From: Mixta theicola
GTDB lineage: Bacteria > Pseudomonadota > Gammaproteobacteria > Enterobacterales > Enterobacteriaceae
Direction of reading: 5' to 3'
NCBI RefSeq assembly: GCF_002895925.1
Contig: NZ_NWUO01000009.1
Coordinates: 124,001-188,000 of the forward strand
DNA: 64,000 nt
How positions within the stretch are numbered: position 1 is the first letter of the stretch; each line of letters begins with the position of its first letter. The notes under the pieces are model-generated. The model had not been told where the DNA came from and ran no database searches. It was given only the letters and a program-made list of their open reading frames with translations. A program made the position numbers and the translations under genes. Positions 32,705 through 43,077 of this stretch are shown here, piece by piece.

Positions 32705-33445
32705 ATGGCAAGTCATTTTGTACGCTGGACGCTTGCCCAAAACCGGGCAGACGTGCAGCGTATCCCGGCTGATATAGTGGAAAAAGCCCAGTTTCTGAGC
32801 GAAAAACGTCGCAGCCGTTACCTGGCGGCGCGTATGTTACTGGCCGAACTTATGCTGCGTATTTACGGCATGTCCCAGCTTCCCGCCTTAACCACCACCC
32901 CCAACGGCCGTCCCTGCTTTACCGATCCCGACCTGCCCGATTTCAGCATCGCCTATGCCGGCAATATGGTTGGCGTCCTGCTGGCTGAAGAACAGAGCCG
33001 GGCCGGGCTGGATATGGAAATAGTCCGGGCGCATAGCCGTCAAACCCTGGAACACCATTTGCAATTTCTCTCTTCCGGCGAAAAAGCGTGGATTAATGCC
33101 CAGCAGGATCCTCTGGAAGCAATTACGCAAATTTGGACGCTGCGACAAAGCGTGCTCAAGCTAACCGGGGAAAATAACGACTGTGACGGCTCTCTACGTT
33201 TGCATCCAGCCTCTGGCCGTTTGCGCTCGCATGTTTTTCCTGACGTGCAGGCGGTATGCGATGTCGAACCCCTGCTTATCTGGTCCTGTGCGCTGTCGCC
33301 AGTTACCAGCCGTTTACGTTTGTGGGAAATAGACGGGCAGCAGAACTGGAATGCGTTAAGGGATATTGAGCTGAATAAAGCGAATATGGGGCCGCACACC
33401 TTAAGACTCACCAGTATGCCGACAGAAAGGCAGCTGCAGCTTTAA
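32705..33445 (+). CDS. yieE: 4'-phosphopantetheinyl transferase-superfamily protein YieE
   Basis: A 246-residue protein with the Sfp-type fold signature: GLDMEIVRA supplies D103 and E105, and a WTLRQSVLKLTG block (144-155) corresponds to the usual WxxKE motif. In that block the catalytic Lys-Glu is replaced by Arg147-Gln148, so transferase activity is doubtful. The place beside adeP and yieH matches E. coli yieE. I start at ATG 32705, with GGAG 6 bases upstream, not at the TTG 48 codons earlier. Confidence 0.75.
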   Translation: MASHFVRWTLAQNRADVQRIPADIVEKAQFLSEKRRSRYLAARMLLAELMLRIYGMSQLPALTTTPNGRPCFTDPDLPDFSIAYAGNMVGVLLAEEQSRAGLDMEIVRAHSRQTLEHHLQFLSSGEKAWINAQQDPLEAITQIWTLRQSVLKLTGENNDCDGSLRLHPASGRLRSHVFPDVQAVCDVEPLLIWSCALSPVTSRLRLWEIDGQQNWNALRDIELNKANMGPHTLRLTSMPTERQLQL

Positions 33446-33462
33446 GCCGCAGCGCCATCTGA

Positions 33463-34776
33463 TTAATGTGAATCAATAAAAGCGATTTTCAGGACAAACA
33501 GCAGCGCCACCACGACTACGCAGAGATTGATTTCGCGCCAGCGTCCGGTACCTGCTTTCATCACGCACCAGGAGATAAAACCCAGCGCGATGCCTTCGGT
33601 GATTGAGAAGCTGAACGGCATCATGGCTGCGGTAACAAAAGCGGGCACCGCTTCGGTCAGGTCGTCCCACTTTACGCGCGCCAGGCTTGATGTCATCAGT
33701 ACGCCAACATAAATCAACGCGCCTGCGGCAGCGTAGCCCGGCACCATCGACGCCAGCGGCGACAGGAACATCACCAGCAGGAATAAAATCCCGGTGACCA
33801 CCGCCATCAGCCCGGTACGTCCACCAATGGAAACGCCCGCCGAGCTTTCAATATAGGCCGTCACCGAAGAGGTGCCGATTGCCGCACCGGCAACAGAGCT
33901 AACGCTATCAACCAACAGCGCCTGCTTCATGCGCGGGAACTGTCCGTCTTTATCCACCAGCCCGGCTTTATCCGTCACGCCAATCAGGGTCCCGGATGAG
34001 TCAAACAGGTTAACCAGCATAAAGGAGAAAATCACGCCGGCCATATCCAGAGTAAATGCGCCGCCTAAATCAACCTGCCCGATAACGGAGTTAATCGCTG
34101 GCGGTGCAGAGAAGATGCCATTGTATTTAACGTCGCCCAGCAGCAGACCGGCCAGCGTGGTAATGACAATGGAGATCAGCACCGCAGCGTGGATATTGCG
34201 TGAAGCCAGCACGGCGATAATAAAAAAGCCCAGCGCGCCCAGCAGAACGCTATGTGAGGTTAGATCGCCTACCGTGACCAGCGTTGCGTCATTCGCCACG
34301 ATAATACCGGCGTTTTTCAGCCCCATCATGGCAATAAACAGGCCGATGCCGGCGGTAATGCCGGTACGCAAAGCGAGGGGAATATTGGCGATAATCCAGT
34401 AACGCACGCGAAATAGCGTCAGCAGCAGCAGCCCCGTCGCGCCCCAGAAAATAGCGCCCATGCCCACCTGCCACGAATATCCCATCGCACCAACCACCAC
34501 AAAGGCGAAAAAGGCGTTCAGGCCCATTGCGGGTGCCAGCGCTACGGGCAGGTTAGCGATGATCCCCATCAGTATGCTGCCCAGCGCGGCGATCAGACAG
34601 GTAGTAACGAATACCGCCTGGGTATCCATGCCAGCGGCACCGAGAATTTGCGGGTTTACAAAGACGATATAAACCATCGTTAAAAAAGTAGTAAAACCGG
34701 CAATCACTTCGGTACGCACCGTAGTGCCATGTTCCTGCAGCCGGAACAGGCGCTGTAGTAAGCCTTGTTTTGTCAT
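33463..34776 (-). CDS. adeP: Adenine permease (AzgA/NCS2-like)
   Basis: A 437-residue inner-membrane purine:proton symporter close to E. coli AdeP (YieG), with 12-14 hydrophobic segments. Family motifs present are ALAPAMGLNAFFAF, NLFDSSGTLIGVTDKAGL and GTSSVTAYIESSAGVSIGGR. It takes up adenine and possibly other purines. It converges with yieE (17 bp between the stops). A PurR-like operator upstream fits repression when purines are plentiful. E. coli has two paralogues; AdeP is favoured over AdeQ by neighbourhood. Confidence 0.9.
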   Translation of the reverse strand: MTKQGLLQRLFRLQEHGTTVRTEVIAGFTTFLTMVYIVFVNPQILGAAGMDTQAVFVTTCLIAALGSILMGIIANLPVALAPAMGLNAFFAFVVVGAMGYSWQVGMGAIFWGATGLLLLTLFRVRYWIIANIPLALRTGITAGIGLFIAMMGLKNAGIIVANDATLVTVGDLTSHSVLLGALGFFIIAVLASRNIHAAVLISIVITTLAGLLLGDVKYNGIFSAPPAINSVIGQVDLGGAFTLDMAGVIFSFMLVNLFDSSGTLIGVTDKAGLVDKDGQFPRMKQALLVDSVSSVAGAAIGTSSVTAYIESSAGVSIGGRTGLMAVVTGILFLLVMFLSPLASMVPGYAAAGALIYVGVLMTSSLARVKWDDLTEAVPAFVTAAMMPFSFSITEGIALGFISWCVMKAGTGRWREINLCVVVVALLFVLKIAFIDSH

Positions 34777-34847
34777 TTGTTACATCCGAACGGGAAAAGG
34801 TGTCGCCGCGTATGCTAGCGATTTTGGCGCAACAGTACACTGATTTT

Positions 34848-34863
34848 TCGCAATCGGTTGCGG
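34848..34863 (-). promoter_or_regulatory. PurR-like operator of adeP
   Basis: A palindrome TCGCAATCGGTTGCGG matches the PurR consensus ACGCAAACGTTTGCGT at 12 of 16 positions, including the CGCAA/TTGCG arms. It lies 72 bp upstream of the adeP start, between the divergent adeP and yieH. In E. coli adeP (yieG) is a known PurR target. Confidence 0.55.
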
Positions 34864-34940
34864 TTTCCTGCGGGCCGCAGGGTCGCTTTTTACGCTCAGT
34901 CGGGTAAAGTGAAATTTTTCTCTGGTAAGGATGAGGCAGG

Positions 34941-35603
34941 ATGACGATTGAATGTCTGTTTTTCGACTGTGACGGGACGCTGGTAGACAGCGAATTACTT
35001 TGTACCCAGGCGTATGTTTCCACCTTTTCCCGCTACGGCGTGCATCTGCCATTACAGGAGATGTTTGAAAAATATAAGGGCGTAAAACTCTACGATATTA
35101 TTGCCGACGTTAACCAGCAGCATCCGCTTGATGTCGCGGTAGAAATCTTTGAACAGGAGTATCGTGCGGAAGTTGCCCGCCTTTTCGAGGCGCAGCTGCA
35201 GCCGATCCCCGGCGCCAGAGCCTTACTGGATCAGGTCGCCGTGCCGGCGTGCGTGGTGTCCAACGGCACGGTAAAAAAGATGCAGCACTCGCTTGGGCTA
35301 ACCGGCCTGCTTCCCTTCTTCGACGATCGCCTGTACAGCGGCTACGATATTGGTTACTGGAAGCCGGATCCACAGCTGATGTTTCATGCTGCTCAGCAAA
35401 TGCAGGTGCCGATTGAGCGCTGTCTGCTGATTGATGATTCTGAGGCGGGTGCCCGTGCGGGCATCGCGGCGGGCATTCCGGTTTTCTATTACTGCGCCGA
35501 TGCCCATAACGCGCCGCTTGATCATCCGCTGGTAACGGCGTTTGACGATCTGTCGCAGCTGCCGACGATGTGGCGCGCGCGCGGCTGGCACCTTACCCGC
35601 TGA
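34941..35603 (+). CDS. yieH: 6-phosphogluconate phosphatase (HAD)
   Basis: A 220-residue HAD phosphatase matching E. coli YieH (221). It has the nucleophile motif FFDCDGTLVDSE (D9, D11), the alpha-helical C1 cap, motif II CVVSNGT, a motif III lysine in YWKPDP, and motif IV LLIDDSEAG. The E. coli enzyme dephosphorylates 6-phosphogluconate and similar phosphates. It is divergent from adeP. Confidence 0.93.
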   Translation: MTIECLFFDCDGTLVDSELLCTQAYVSTFSRYGVHLPLQEMFEKYKGVKLYDIIADVNQQHPLDVAVEIFEQEYRAEVARLFEAQLQPIPGARALLDQVAVPACVVSNGTVKKMQHSLGLTGLLPFFDDRLYSGYDIGYWKPDPQLMFHAAQQMQVPIERCLLIDDSEAGARAGIAAGIPVFYYCADAHNAPLDHPLVTAFDDLSQLPTMWRARGWHLTR

Positions 35604-35621
35604 TCCAGACCGTCCATAAAA

Positions 35622-35653
35622 AAGCCTCAACCCTGCTGCCAGCGTTGAGGCTT
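35622..35653 (-). terminator. Terminator between yieH and the chitin-binding gene
   Basis: A 10-bp stem (35622-35631 with 35644-35653) with a 12-nt loop. On the minus strand it is followed by TTTTTATGG, so it chiefly ends the gene at 35672; the plus-strand tract is weak. Confidence 0.75.
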
Positions 35654-35671
35654 CCGTTCAGTCAAAAAAGT

Positions 35672-37141
35672 TTATTCCTCAATCCATGCCAGCTGCCAGC
35701 TGGTACCGATACCGGGTTCAAATTGGGTCGCATGGACCGACCACTGGGAGCAGTAGCCCGAATAAGGGAAGGGCTTACACTGATAAACCTTACCGTTTTT
35801 GGTTTGCAGCACTCGCGTGCCGGATTTGTAGTCTGATTTGTTATTCGGGAAGATTTCGTCATATTTCACGACGCCCGTCGCTGGTGTTTCCGCTTCTGCG
35901 GCTGCAGCATGCAGCGTAACCAGCTGCGGCTCCGGCTGGATCGGCTCGCCTTTATCATTGGTGGCGATAATGCTCAGCATATAAGGCTCTTTGGCAGAAA
36001 CGCCTTCCAGATCAAAGGAAACGCGCTGATCGGCGTTGGTTACCGTCAGTTTGGTGTAGCCTTTTACCGTACCGATAGGGTCGTAAACTTTTGCTTCTAC
36101 CGAAACTTTGCCAGCAGTCCAGAGATCAAACGACAGTGTGGAGACGCCATTTTTCACCGCCGTGGAGGTCAGGTTGCTGACATCAATCTGTTCGCTGACG
36201 CTTGTGGTCGCCTCTTCATAAGAGATAGCGATCGTTTTCAGCTCGCGCGTCGCCGCCGGACTGGTTGAAGCGATATAGATGCGGTTGGCGCCGAACACTG
36301 GTTCGACGTTGCCCTGCGCATCTTTCATCCCGGCGCGCAGGCCCCACGGTTTTCCTTTTTCATTGACTGCCGCCGCCAGCGCCTTCGCCCAGCGGTTTTT
36401 ATCGGTGAGTTCGTCAGTGATGGTCAGGGTGGTGGCGAAAGAGAGGGTTTCCGCATTCGGCGAGAAGAAGCGCAGCTTGACCTTATCGCCCGCGCGCAGA
36501 TCTTTACCATAAATCTGGCCATCCAATACATTGGTCCAGGTATCGGAAGGATTAACCGGCGTGGTGTTCTTTCCGTCAAAAAGCACGTCAGCGACCTGAT
36601 AGAAACTGTTCGCGGTATCCGCAATTTCCCATACGCTATAAATCGCCTGATAACCAGTACGCGCAGGCACATTACATTCGTGCGAGGCTTCAACGGCAGG
36701 TGCCTGACCATTACCATCAATCACGCAGAACGGCCTCTTTTCAAACGCGTCGCGGGTTAAAGGCGCGTTAGGATTCCAGTCCTGTTTAGTGATGTAATAA
36801 CGCCAGTTGGTAGTTTTATGGGGAGCGGTATGATGCCAGGTAAAGGCCTGCTTGCCGGCTTTAATTGAAGTTTTAGCCCAGGCATCGGCGGATTGGCGAT
36901 TTAGCTGGGAAAAACCAGGAATACCCGCGCTGGCTAACTCGCCGTCACGCGGTAAGGCAGAATCAGGAAACCCTGACTTTTGTTCTACGCTCTGCGGCTC
37001 CCAGGTGACGTTGCCGCACTGCTGGTTGTTGCCTACTTTACATTGATAAGCCCGGCTCGGCGGATCCATTAAATAGCCATGAGCCCATGCGCCGCTCATG
37101 GTCATCGCCGATACGGCTAAGGCAATTAATTTTATCTTCAT
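35672..37141 (-). CDS. GbpA-like chitin-active lytic polysaccharide monooxygenase
   Basis: A 489-residue secreted protein with the GbpA layout. The signal peptide (1-20, ending SGAWA) is followed by an AA10 domain (21 to about 200), whose mature N terminus HGYL gives histidine-brace residue H21. The second brace histidine is probably H108 in TAPHKTTNWRYYITK. Two middle domains follow (about 210-415), then a C-terminal chitin-binding module (about 425-489) with exposed aromatics (YPYS-like, YCSQW). It oxidises or binds chitin/GlcNAc surfaces and may aid colonisation of insects, fungi or mucin. It has its own terminator and appears monocistronic. Confidence 0.9.
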   Translation of the reverse strand: MKIKLIALAVSAMTMSGAWAHGYLMDPPSRAYQCKVGNNQQCGNVTWEPQSVEQKSGFPDSALPRDGELASAGIPGFSQLNRQSADAWAKTSIKAGKQAFTWHHTAPHKTTNWRYYITKQDWNPNAPLTRDAFEKRPFCVIDGNGQAPAVEASHECNVPARTGYQAIYSVWEIADTANSFYQVADVLFDGKNTTPVNPSDTWTNVLDGQIYGKDLRAGDKVKLRFFSPNAETLSFATTLTITDELTDKNRWAKALAAAVNEKGKPWGLRAGMKDAQGNVEPVFGANRIYIASTSPAATRELKTIAISYEEATTSVSEQIDVSNLTSTAVKNGVSTLSFDLWTAGKVSVEAKVYDPIGTVKGYTKLTVTNADQRVSFDLEGVSAKEPYMLSIIATNDKGEPIQPEPQLVTLHAAAAEAETPATGVVKYDEIFPNNKSDYKSGTRVLQTKNGKVYQCKPFPYSGYCSQWSVHATQFEPGIGTSWQLAWIEE

Positions 37142-37621
37142 ACGTTTGCTTCCCCTGTAAATAAATCAAGGGTGCGTTTATATATTTACATAACGATCAT
37201 GGGAATAGTTTTTCTTTTAATTAAGATAAAAAGCGATAACCCCAGATTTATTTTCCTCGTTATCACCATTAAGTTTCATTTAATACACAGTTTTAACTAA
37301 ACGCCGTCAAATAGAGATCACAAGAATAGTTAATGATTTGTGGCAATAAAAATAATAATCACGGGAAGGCGTGGCCGTTATCGCTGACAGCCAGAACACA
37401 AATAAAATCAATAGTAACTGGCTGTTAAAAAAGCTAAAAAAAATTCGGCAACCATTCTTTAGCTGTTACCGATATGTATTTTTTACCGGAAGGGGACCAG
37501 GGAAAAAAGAGAGGGGCGTGATACCGCCTGAGCGATTAACTAGCTTATTAATGTTCTTATCTGTGCACAATTCGCGCCGTTAATGCCGCGAATAATAATT
37601 AATATCAGTCGGCTAAAAACT
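37142..37621. other. AT-rich intergenic region upstream of the GbpA-like gene
   Basis: About 480 bp of AT-rich DNA. It presumably contains the promoter of the chitin-binding gene, but no clear -35/-10 pair or operator stands out. A 70-codon plus-strand frame (37371-37583) has no plausible product and is not called. Confidence 0.5.
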
Positions 37622-37652
37622 TTACCCGCAGACCCGTACGGCCTGCGGGTAA
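37622..37652 (-). terminator. Terminator of the pst-phoU operon
   Basis: A 10-bp stem (37622-37631 with 37643-37652) lies 7 bp after the phoU stop and is followed on the minus strand by GTTTTTAG. Confidence 0.8.
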
Positions 37653-37658
37653 TTTAAA

Positions 37659-38393
37659 TCAGGCGGGATTGCTGCCGTTTTCTTCGCCCGCCAACAGCTT
37701 GTCGAGACGGTCGCCGCCAACGTGGCGAAAATCCTGGCCCTTCACGAAATAAAAGATAATTTCGCAAATATTCTGGCAGCGATCGCCAATACGCTCGATC
37801 GCGCGTGCGCAGAACAGCGCGGTCAGCACGCTGGGAATAGTGCGCGGATCTTCCATCATGTAAGTCATTAGCTGACGCACAATGCCTTCATATTCCTGGT
37901 CAACTTTTTTATCTTCACGATAAATTTCAACCGCTGCGCTCAGATCCATCCGCGCGAAGGCGTCCAGCACGTCGTGCAGCATTTGGATAGTATGCTTCCC
38001 CAGCGATTCCAGGCTTACCAATAGCGGCTGGTGCTGCTGGCTAAATTTCTCCAGCGCCGTGCGGCTGATTTTTTCCGCGACGTCGCCAATGCGCTCCAGC
38101 TCAGAAATGGTTTTGATAATCGCCATCACCAGCCGCAGATCGCTGGCGGTCGGCTGCCGCTTAGCGATAATACGCACGCAGGCCTCATCAATTTCCACCT
38201 CCATCATGTTGACCTTCTGGTCACCATTGATGACCTGCTTCGCCAGCTCAGCGTCCTGGTTATGCATCGCGGTAATCGCGTCGGTAAGCTGTTGCTCCAC
38301 CATGCCACCCATAATCATTACCTGGGTGCGAATATGCTCAAGCTCAGCGTTAAACTGGCCGGAGATATGCTTGTTCAGATTCAAATTGTCCAT
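37659..38393 (-). CDS. phoU: Phosphate signalling regulator PhoU
   Basis: A 244-residue cytoplasmic protein made of two three-helix bundles with the repeated metal-binding motifs ([10 protein letters not shown] near 96 and [10 protein letters not shown] near 200). It couples the Pst transporter to the PhoR kinase and keeps the Pho regulon off when phosphate is ample. It is the last gene of pstSCAB-phoU, 12 bp after pstB. Confidence 0.97.
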   Translation of the reverse strand: MDNLNLNKHISGQFNAELEHIRTQVMIMGGMVEQQLTDAITAMHNQDAELAKQVINGDQKVNMMEVEIDEACVRIIAKRQPTASDLRLVMAIIKTISELERIGDVAEKISRTALEKFSQQHQPLLVSLESLGKHTIQMLHDVLDAFARMDLSAAVEIYREDKKVDQEYEGIVRQLMTYMMEDPRTIPSVLTALFCARAIERIGDRCQNICEIIFYFVKGQDFRHVGGDRLDKLLAGEENGSNPA

Positions 38394-38405
38394 ACCGATC
38401 TCCAG

Positions 38406-39188
<783 letters not shown>

Positions 39189-39219
39189 TTAACGCCGCGC
39201 CGTCGGAACCACGCGGTAA

Positions 39220-40107
39220 TTAGTTTTTCGATTTGGCGAAAATCACACGCGCCAGGATATTCAGCACCAGCACACACAGCGTAATCAACAATACGCCCGC
39301 CCAGGCCAGGCTCTGCCACTCCGCAAACGGACTCATGGCGAACTTAAAGATGGTGACCGGCAGGTTAGCCAGCGGCTGCATCATGTCGGTGCTCCAGAAC
39401 TGGTTCGACAGCGACGTGAACAGCAGCGGGGCGGTTTCCCCGGCAATACGCGCCACGGCCAGCAGCACCCCGGTGATAATGCCGGAAACCGAAGCCTTCA
39501 GAGTAATGGCGGAGATCATCTTCCATTTTGGCGTGCCCAGCGCATACGCCGCTTCGCGCAGGCTATCCGGCACCAGCTTCATCATGTTTTCTGTCGTGCG
39601 GATCACGATGGGAATTTGCAGCAGCGCCAGCGCAATCACCCCGGCCCAGCCGGAGAAGTGCTGCATCCGCGCCACCACGATGGTGTACACAAACAGCCCT
39701 ACCACGATCGACGGCGCCGACAGCAGAATATCGTTAATAAAGCGGATCACTTCCGCCAGCCAGGATTTACGGCCATATTCCGCCAGATAAATTCCCGCCA
39801 TAATCCCCAGCGGCGTACCAACCAGCGTGGCCCACAAGATTAACAGGCCGCTGCCCGCAATGGCATTTGCCAGCCCGCCGCCAGCGGTATTCGGCGGCGG
39901 CGTCATTTCGGTGAACAGCGCCAGCGAAAAGCCGTCAATGCCGCGGGTAATGGTGGTAAACAGGATCCATACCAGCCAGAACAGGCCAAACGCCATAGTG
40001 AGCAGCGAAAGCGTCAGGGCGATTTTATTGCGCATACTGCGGCGCGCCTGCATTTTACGGCGTGACGCTTGCAGTTCAGCACGAGCATGTAAATCGAGCG
40101 TGGTCAT
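39220..40107 (-). CDS. pstA: Phosphate ABC transporter permease PstA
   Basis: A 295-residue inner-membrane permease with six hydrophobic segments. The EAA loop ([15 protein letters not shown]) contacts PstB. It forms the translocation pathway with PstC and overlaps pstC by 4 bp. Confidence 0.96.
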   Translation of the reverse strand: MTTLDLHARAELQASRRKMQARRSMRNKIALTLSLLTMAFGLFWLVWILFTTITRGIDGFSLALFTEMTPPPNTAGGGLANAIAGSGLLILWATLVGTPLGIMAGIYLAEYGRKSWLAEVIRFINDILLSAPSIVVGLFVYTIVVARMQHFSGWAGVIALALLQIPIVIRTTENMMKLVPDSLREAAYALGTPKWKMISAITLKASVSGIITGVLLAVARIAGETAPLLFTSLSNQFWSTDMMQPLANLPVTIFKFAMSPFAEWQSLAWAGVLLITLCVLVLNILARVIFAKSKN

Positions 40108-41066
40108 GAGCGCGCCCCTTCATTTTTCGCCAGCCGTAAAATCATCAGCCTGGAAATCGCCAGTACGATAAAAGTGATAACAAACAGAATCAGCCCCAGC
40201 TCCATCAGCGCGGCGACATGCACGCCGGACTCCGCTTCGGCAAACTCGTTGGCCAGCGCGGAAGTAATACTGTTACCCGGCATATAGAGCGAAACGCTGT
40301 CGAGCTGGTAGGTGTTACCGATAATAAAGGTCACCGCCATAGTTTCGCCCAGCGCACGTCCCAGCCCCAGCATAATGCCGCCAATCACGCCGTTCCTGGT
40401 AAACGGCAGTACGATCCGCCAGATCACTTCCCAGGTGGTACAGCCAATGCCATAGGCGGACTCTTTCATCATCACCGGCGTTTGTTCGAAAACATCGCGC
40501 ATCACCGAAGCAATATAGGGAATAATCATAATCGCGAGGATCACGCCTGCGGCGAGGATGCCAATGCCGAACGCCGGGCCTTCAAACAGAGCGCCGATAA
40601 ACGGAATGCTGGAAAGCACATTGCCTACCGGCGTTTGGAAATATTCAGCAAACAGCGGCGCAAAAACGAATAACCCCCACATGCCGTAAACAATACTGGG
40701 GATGGCCGCCAGCAGTTCAATCGCCACGCCCAGCGGACGACGCAGCCAGCCAGGCGCCAGCTCGGTTAAAAACAGCGCGATGCCAAAGCTGACCGGCACG
40801 GCAATCAACAGGGCGATAATCGAGGTAACGACAGTGCCGTAAATCGGCACCAGCGCACCAAAGTTTTCATTAGGCGCATCCCACTCTTTATTCCACAGGA
40901 AAGAGAAACCAAATTTCTCAATGCTGGGCCAGGAGGAGAAAAGCAGAGAGATAATGATGCCGCCAAGCAACAAAAGCACAATCAGCGCAGCCAGCTTAAC
41001 CAGCGCACCGAAAATAATGTCACCTTGTTTTCCTGGGGCCTTAAAGGTCGGCCTGGATTCAGCCAT
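40104..41066 (-). CDS. pstC: Phosphate ABC transporter permease PstC
   Basis: A 320-residue inner-membrane permease with a cytoplasmic N terminus, six hydrophobic segments and an EAA-like loop ([15 protein letters not shown]). It pairs with PstA. It starts 106 bp after the pstS stop, behind an intercistronic hairpin. Confidence 0.96.
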   Translation of the reverse strand: MAESRPTFKAPGKQGDIIFGALVKLAALIVLLLLGGIIISLLFSSWPSIEKFGFSFLWNKEWDAPNENFGALVPIYGTVVTSIIALLIAVPVSFGIALFLTELAPGWLRRPLGVAIELLAAIPSIVYGMWGLFVFAPLFAEYFQTPVGNVLSSIPFIGALFEGPAFGIGILAAGVILAIMIIPYIASVMRDVFEQTPVMMKESAYGIGCTTWEVIWRIVLPFTRNGVIGGIMLGLGRALGETMAVTFIIGNTYQLDSVSLYMPGNSITSALANEFAEAESGVHVAALMELGLILFVITFIVLAISRLMILRLAKNEGARS

Positions 41067-41124
41067 AGAAGTCTCGACAGAAAAAATTCACAGGGGCGAC
41101 ATTCAGCCGCCCGGATACTGCGGA

Positions 41125-41139
41125 TCGGCTTTCAGCCGA
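41125..41139 (-). terminator. pstS-pstC intercistronic hairpin
   Basis: A 6-bp stem TCGGCT/AGCCGA with a 3-nt loop and no T-run. A hairpin here would protect or partly terminate the pstS message, helping make the binding protein in excess of the permease. Confidence 0.4.
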
Positions 41140-41172
41140 CCCCTGCGACGGTGCAGACACCGTTAAAGCCTG

Positions 41173-42216
41173 TTACTGATAGAGCGCCTTGCCAGAACTG
41201 TCTTTAATCTGCGCTTTCCAGTCAGAGCGAATCTGCTCGACGACGGAATCAGGCAGCGTAGCGTAGTCCAGGCTGGTGGCGGTTTTATCGCCGTCTTTAT
41301 ACGCCCAGTCAAAGAACTTCATCACTTCAGCGCCTTTGGCCGCGTTAGCCTGGTCTTTATACATCAGGATAAACGTAGTGGTGGTAATCGGCCAGGCGTC
41401 TTTGCCTTTCTGATTGGTCAGATCCTGAGCGTAGCTTTTGCTCCAGTCTGCACCTTTCGCCGCGTTACTAAAGGTTTCTTCCGTCGGCGAAACCGGCTGT
41501 CCATCCGCATCAATCAGTTTGGTATAGCTCAGCTTGTTCTGTTTGGCGTAAGCATATTCCACATAACCGATCGCGCCCGGCAGACGCTGAACGAAAGCAG
41601 CGATGCCGTCATTACCTTTACCGCCGAGGCCGGTTGGCCAGTTAACCGTGTTGCCTTTGCCAACCTTCTCGCTCCACTCCTGGTTTACTTTAGCAAGATA
41701 GCTGGTGAAGACAAATGAAGTGCCTGAACCATCGGCGCGGCGTACCACGGCGATATTGGTTTCTGGCAGCTTAAGGCCTGGGTTCAGCTTAGCGATGGCC
41801 GGGTCGTTCCATTTTTTGATTTTGCCGAGGTAAATATCACCTACGGTCTGTCCATCCAGCGTCAGCTGTCCAGACTGGATACCCGGCAGGTTTACCGCCA
41901 GCACCACGCCGCCAATCACGGTAGGAAACTGGAACAGGCCATTTTTTTGCAGATCTTCATCTTTCATTGGCGCATCGGACGCACCAAAATCAACCGTTTT
42001 CGCGATTATCTGTTTAACACCGCCAGAGGAGCCAATGCCCTGGTAGTTAACTTTACTGCCGGTCGCTTGCTGATAATCCGCTGCCCACTTGGCATAAACC
42101 GGAGCCGGGAAAGTGCCGCCTGCGCCAGTGAGATCGGTCGCTGCAAAAGCAGAAACCGCGCTCAGCGAGAGGGTGGCGGCAACAAGTTTGGCTACGGTGC
42201 TACGCATCAGTGTCAT
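41173..42216 (-). CDS. pstS: Periplasmic phosphate-binding protein
   Basis: A 347-residue binding protein. The signal peptide (about 1-25, ending SAVSAFA) is followed by the mature start [15 protein letters not shown]. Phosphate-contact motifs present are [16 protein letters not shown] and [10 protein letters not shown]. It captures phosphate for PstCAB. The promoter upstream has two Pho boxes. The E. coli protein is 346 residues. Confidence 0.97.
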   Translation of the reverse strand: MTLMRSTVAKLVAATLSLSAVSAFAATDLTGAGGTFPAPVYAKWAADYQQATGSKVNYQGIGSSGGVKQIIAKTVDFGASDAPMKDEDLQKNGLFQFPTVIGGVVLAVNLPGIQSGQLTLDGQTVGDIYLGKIKKWNDPAIAKLNPGLKLPETNIAVVRRADGSGTSFVFTSYLAKVNQEWSEKVGKGNTVNWPTGLGGKGNDGIAAFVQRLPGAIGYVEYAYAKQNKLSYTKLIDADGQPVSPTEETFSNAAKGADWSKSYAQDLTNQKGKDAWPITTTTFILMYKDQANAAKGAEVMKFFDWAYKDGDKTATSLDYATLPDSVVEQIRSDWKAQIKDSSGKALYQ

Positions 42217-42268
42217 ATTCCCTCCAGGGGAGTAAAAGTCAGGGTGTATGCCGTTGTAGTAAGGATCT

Positions 42269-42341
42269 GTATTGCTGCAGGAGGGAAAATAGGACAGTTT
42301 AGTGACAGCCAGATGTCGTTAATGTGACGGTTTTATGACAG
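42269..42341. repeat. Direct repeat, copy 1 (pstS promoter)
   Basis: This 73-bp stretch, which includes both Pho boxes of pstS, recurs without gaps and with roughly 20-25% mismatch at 43452-43524 in the same orientation. The two copies bracket the plasmid-like segment that carries a microcin and its candidate immunity gene. Confidence 0.8.
42291..42341 (-). promoter_or_regulatory. Two Pho boxes upstream of pstS
   Basis: On the minus strand, CTGTCATAAAACCGTCAC (42324-42341) and CTGTCACTAAACTGTCCT (42291-42308) fit the PhoB consensus of paired CTGTCA-type repeats 11 bp apart. This predicts induction by phosphate starvation through PhoBR. Confidence 0.8.
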
Positions 42342-42364
42342 ACGAAAAGCATGCAGGGTTGCCA

Positions 42365-42640
42365 CCAGTCCGCTTTTTTCCTTTGGGCAGCGTGGCGCTT
42401 TTTCATAGTTCACGCTGCGGGAGTCTCGGTTCGGTGTAGGTCGTCGCTCCTGGCAGGACTGTATGCATGGCCTCCCCCGTTCAGCCCGACTGCTGTGGCT
42501 TAACCAGTAACTATCATTTTGAGTCCAACCCGAATAGACATGTAAATAACGCCACTGGCAGCAGCTATTGTTAAAAGGTTATAAAAGTTACTAATGCAAA
42601 GTACTTGAATAAGATTACGTACAGAAAAAAGGATCTCAAG
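42365..42640 (-). mobile_element. Degraded ColE1-family plasmid origin
   Basis: The sequence tracks the RNA II/RNA I region of ColE1-type replicons (pMB1, p15A). Diagnostic blocks in order are GCGTGGCGCTT, TTCGGTGTAGGTCGT, CCCCCGTTCAGCCCGAC, TTGAGTCCAACCCG, CGCCACTGGCAGCAGC, and then, after an internal deletion, AGATTAC, CAGAAAAAA and GGATCTCAAG. RNA II would run on the minus strand. The part containing the replication start point is absent on the left, and much of the RNA I/RNA II promoter part is deleted, so it should not replicate. It lies directly before the microcin-like gene. Confidence 0.88.
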
Positions 42641-42692
42641 TAAAATCAAGTTAGTTGCTGTATATCACAGAAAAAATAGAACCCTCTTTATT

Positions 42693-43040
42693 ATGGATAG
42701 CAGCGGATTAATTATACAAAAGGAAAATATAAAATTAAAAAATTTATCATCAGATGAATTAAATATCCCCACAGGTGGCGGAGCTAACTCTAACTCTGAG
42801 TTTAATCTTAACAGGAATAATTCTTCGAAAAATAAAGGAGAATCTTATAGTAGTGTTGATTCATGCGGGTCAGGAATAATGGGTGGCCTAATAGCAGGCT
42901 CGCCGGGAGGGCTTCCTGGTATGGCTGCGGGTATTGTTGGAGGAATGATCGCCGGTCAATGTACGAAAGATAGCTTCAGTAGCGGCAATGGCGGCGGCGG
43001 CAAATCCAGTTCAAATTATGGAGGCCAGTGTACCTGGTAA
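42693..43040 (+). CDS. Second microcin-like double-glycine precursor
   Basis: A 115-residue protein. Its N-terminal leader of about 29 residues contains LKNLSSDELNIPTGG, matching the LSxxEL...GG pattern of double-glycine leaders. The predicted mature part (about 86 residues) has an Asn/Ser-rich stretch, a glycine-zipper hydrophobic core (GGLPGMAAGIVGGMIAG), and a Gly/Ser-rich tail with three cysteines, ending GGQCTW. The gene is AT-rich, unlike its neighbours, and follows a plasmid-origin remnant. No good Shine-Dalgarno precedes the only possible ATG, which weakens the case for strong expression. It could also be another secreted peptide; bacteriocin is favoured by leader, composition and the membrane protein encoded next. 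Confidence 0.65.
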   Translation: MDSSGLIIQKENIKLKNLSSDELNIPTGGGANSNSEFNLNRNNSSKNKGESYSSVDSCGSGIMGGLIAGSPGGLPGMAAGIVGGMIAGQCTKDSFSSGNGGGGKSSSNYGGQCTW

Positions 43041-43077
43041 CCGCCAGAAAAAAGAACCTAAAAAGCAGGCCAACTTG

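Noticed and set aside
37371..37583. 70-codon plus-strand frame between the chitin-binding gene and phoU
   Set aside because: Low-complexity AT-rich frame with no domain, poor start context and no neighbours on that strand.
42365..42640. A functional plasmid origin
   Set aside because: The replication start side is missing and the RNA I/RNA II promoter part is deleted, so it is called a remnant only.
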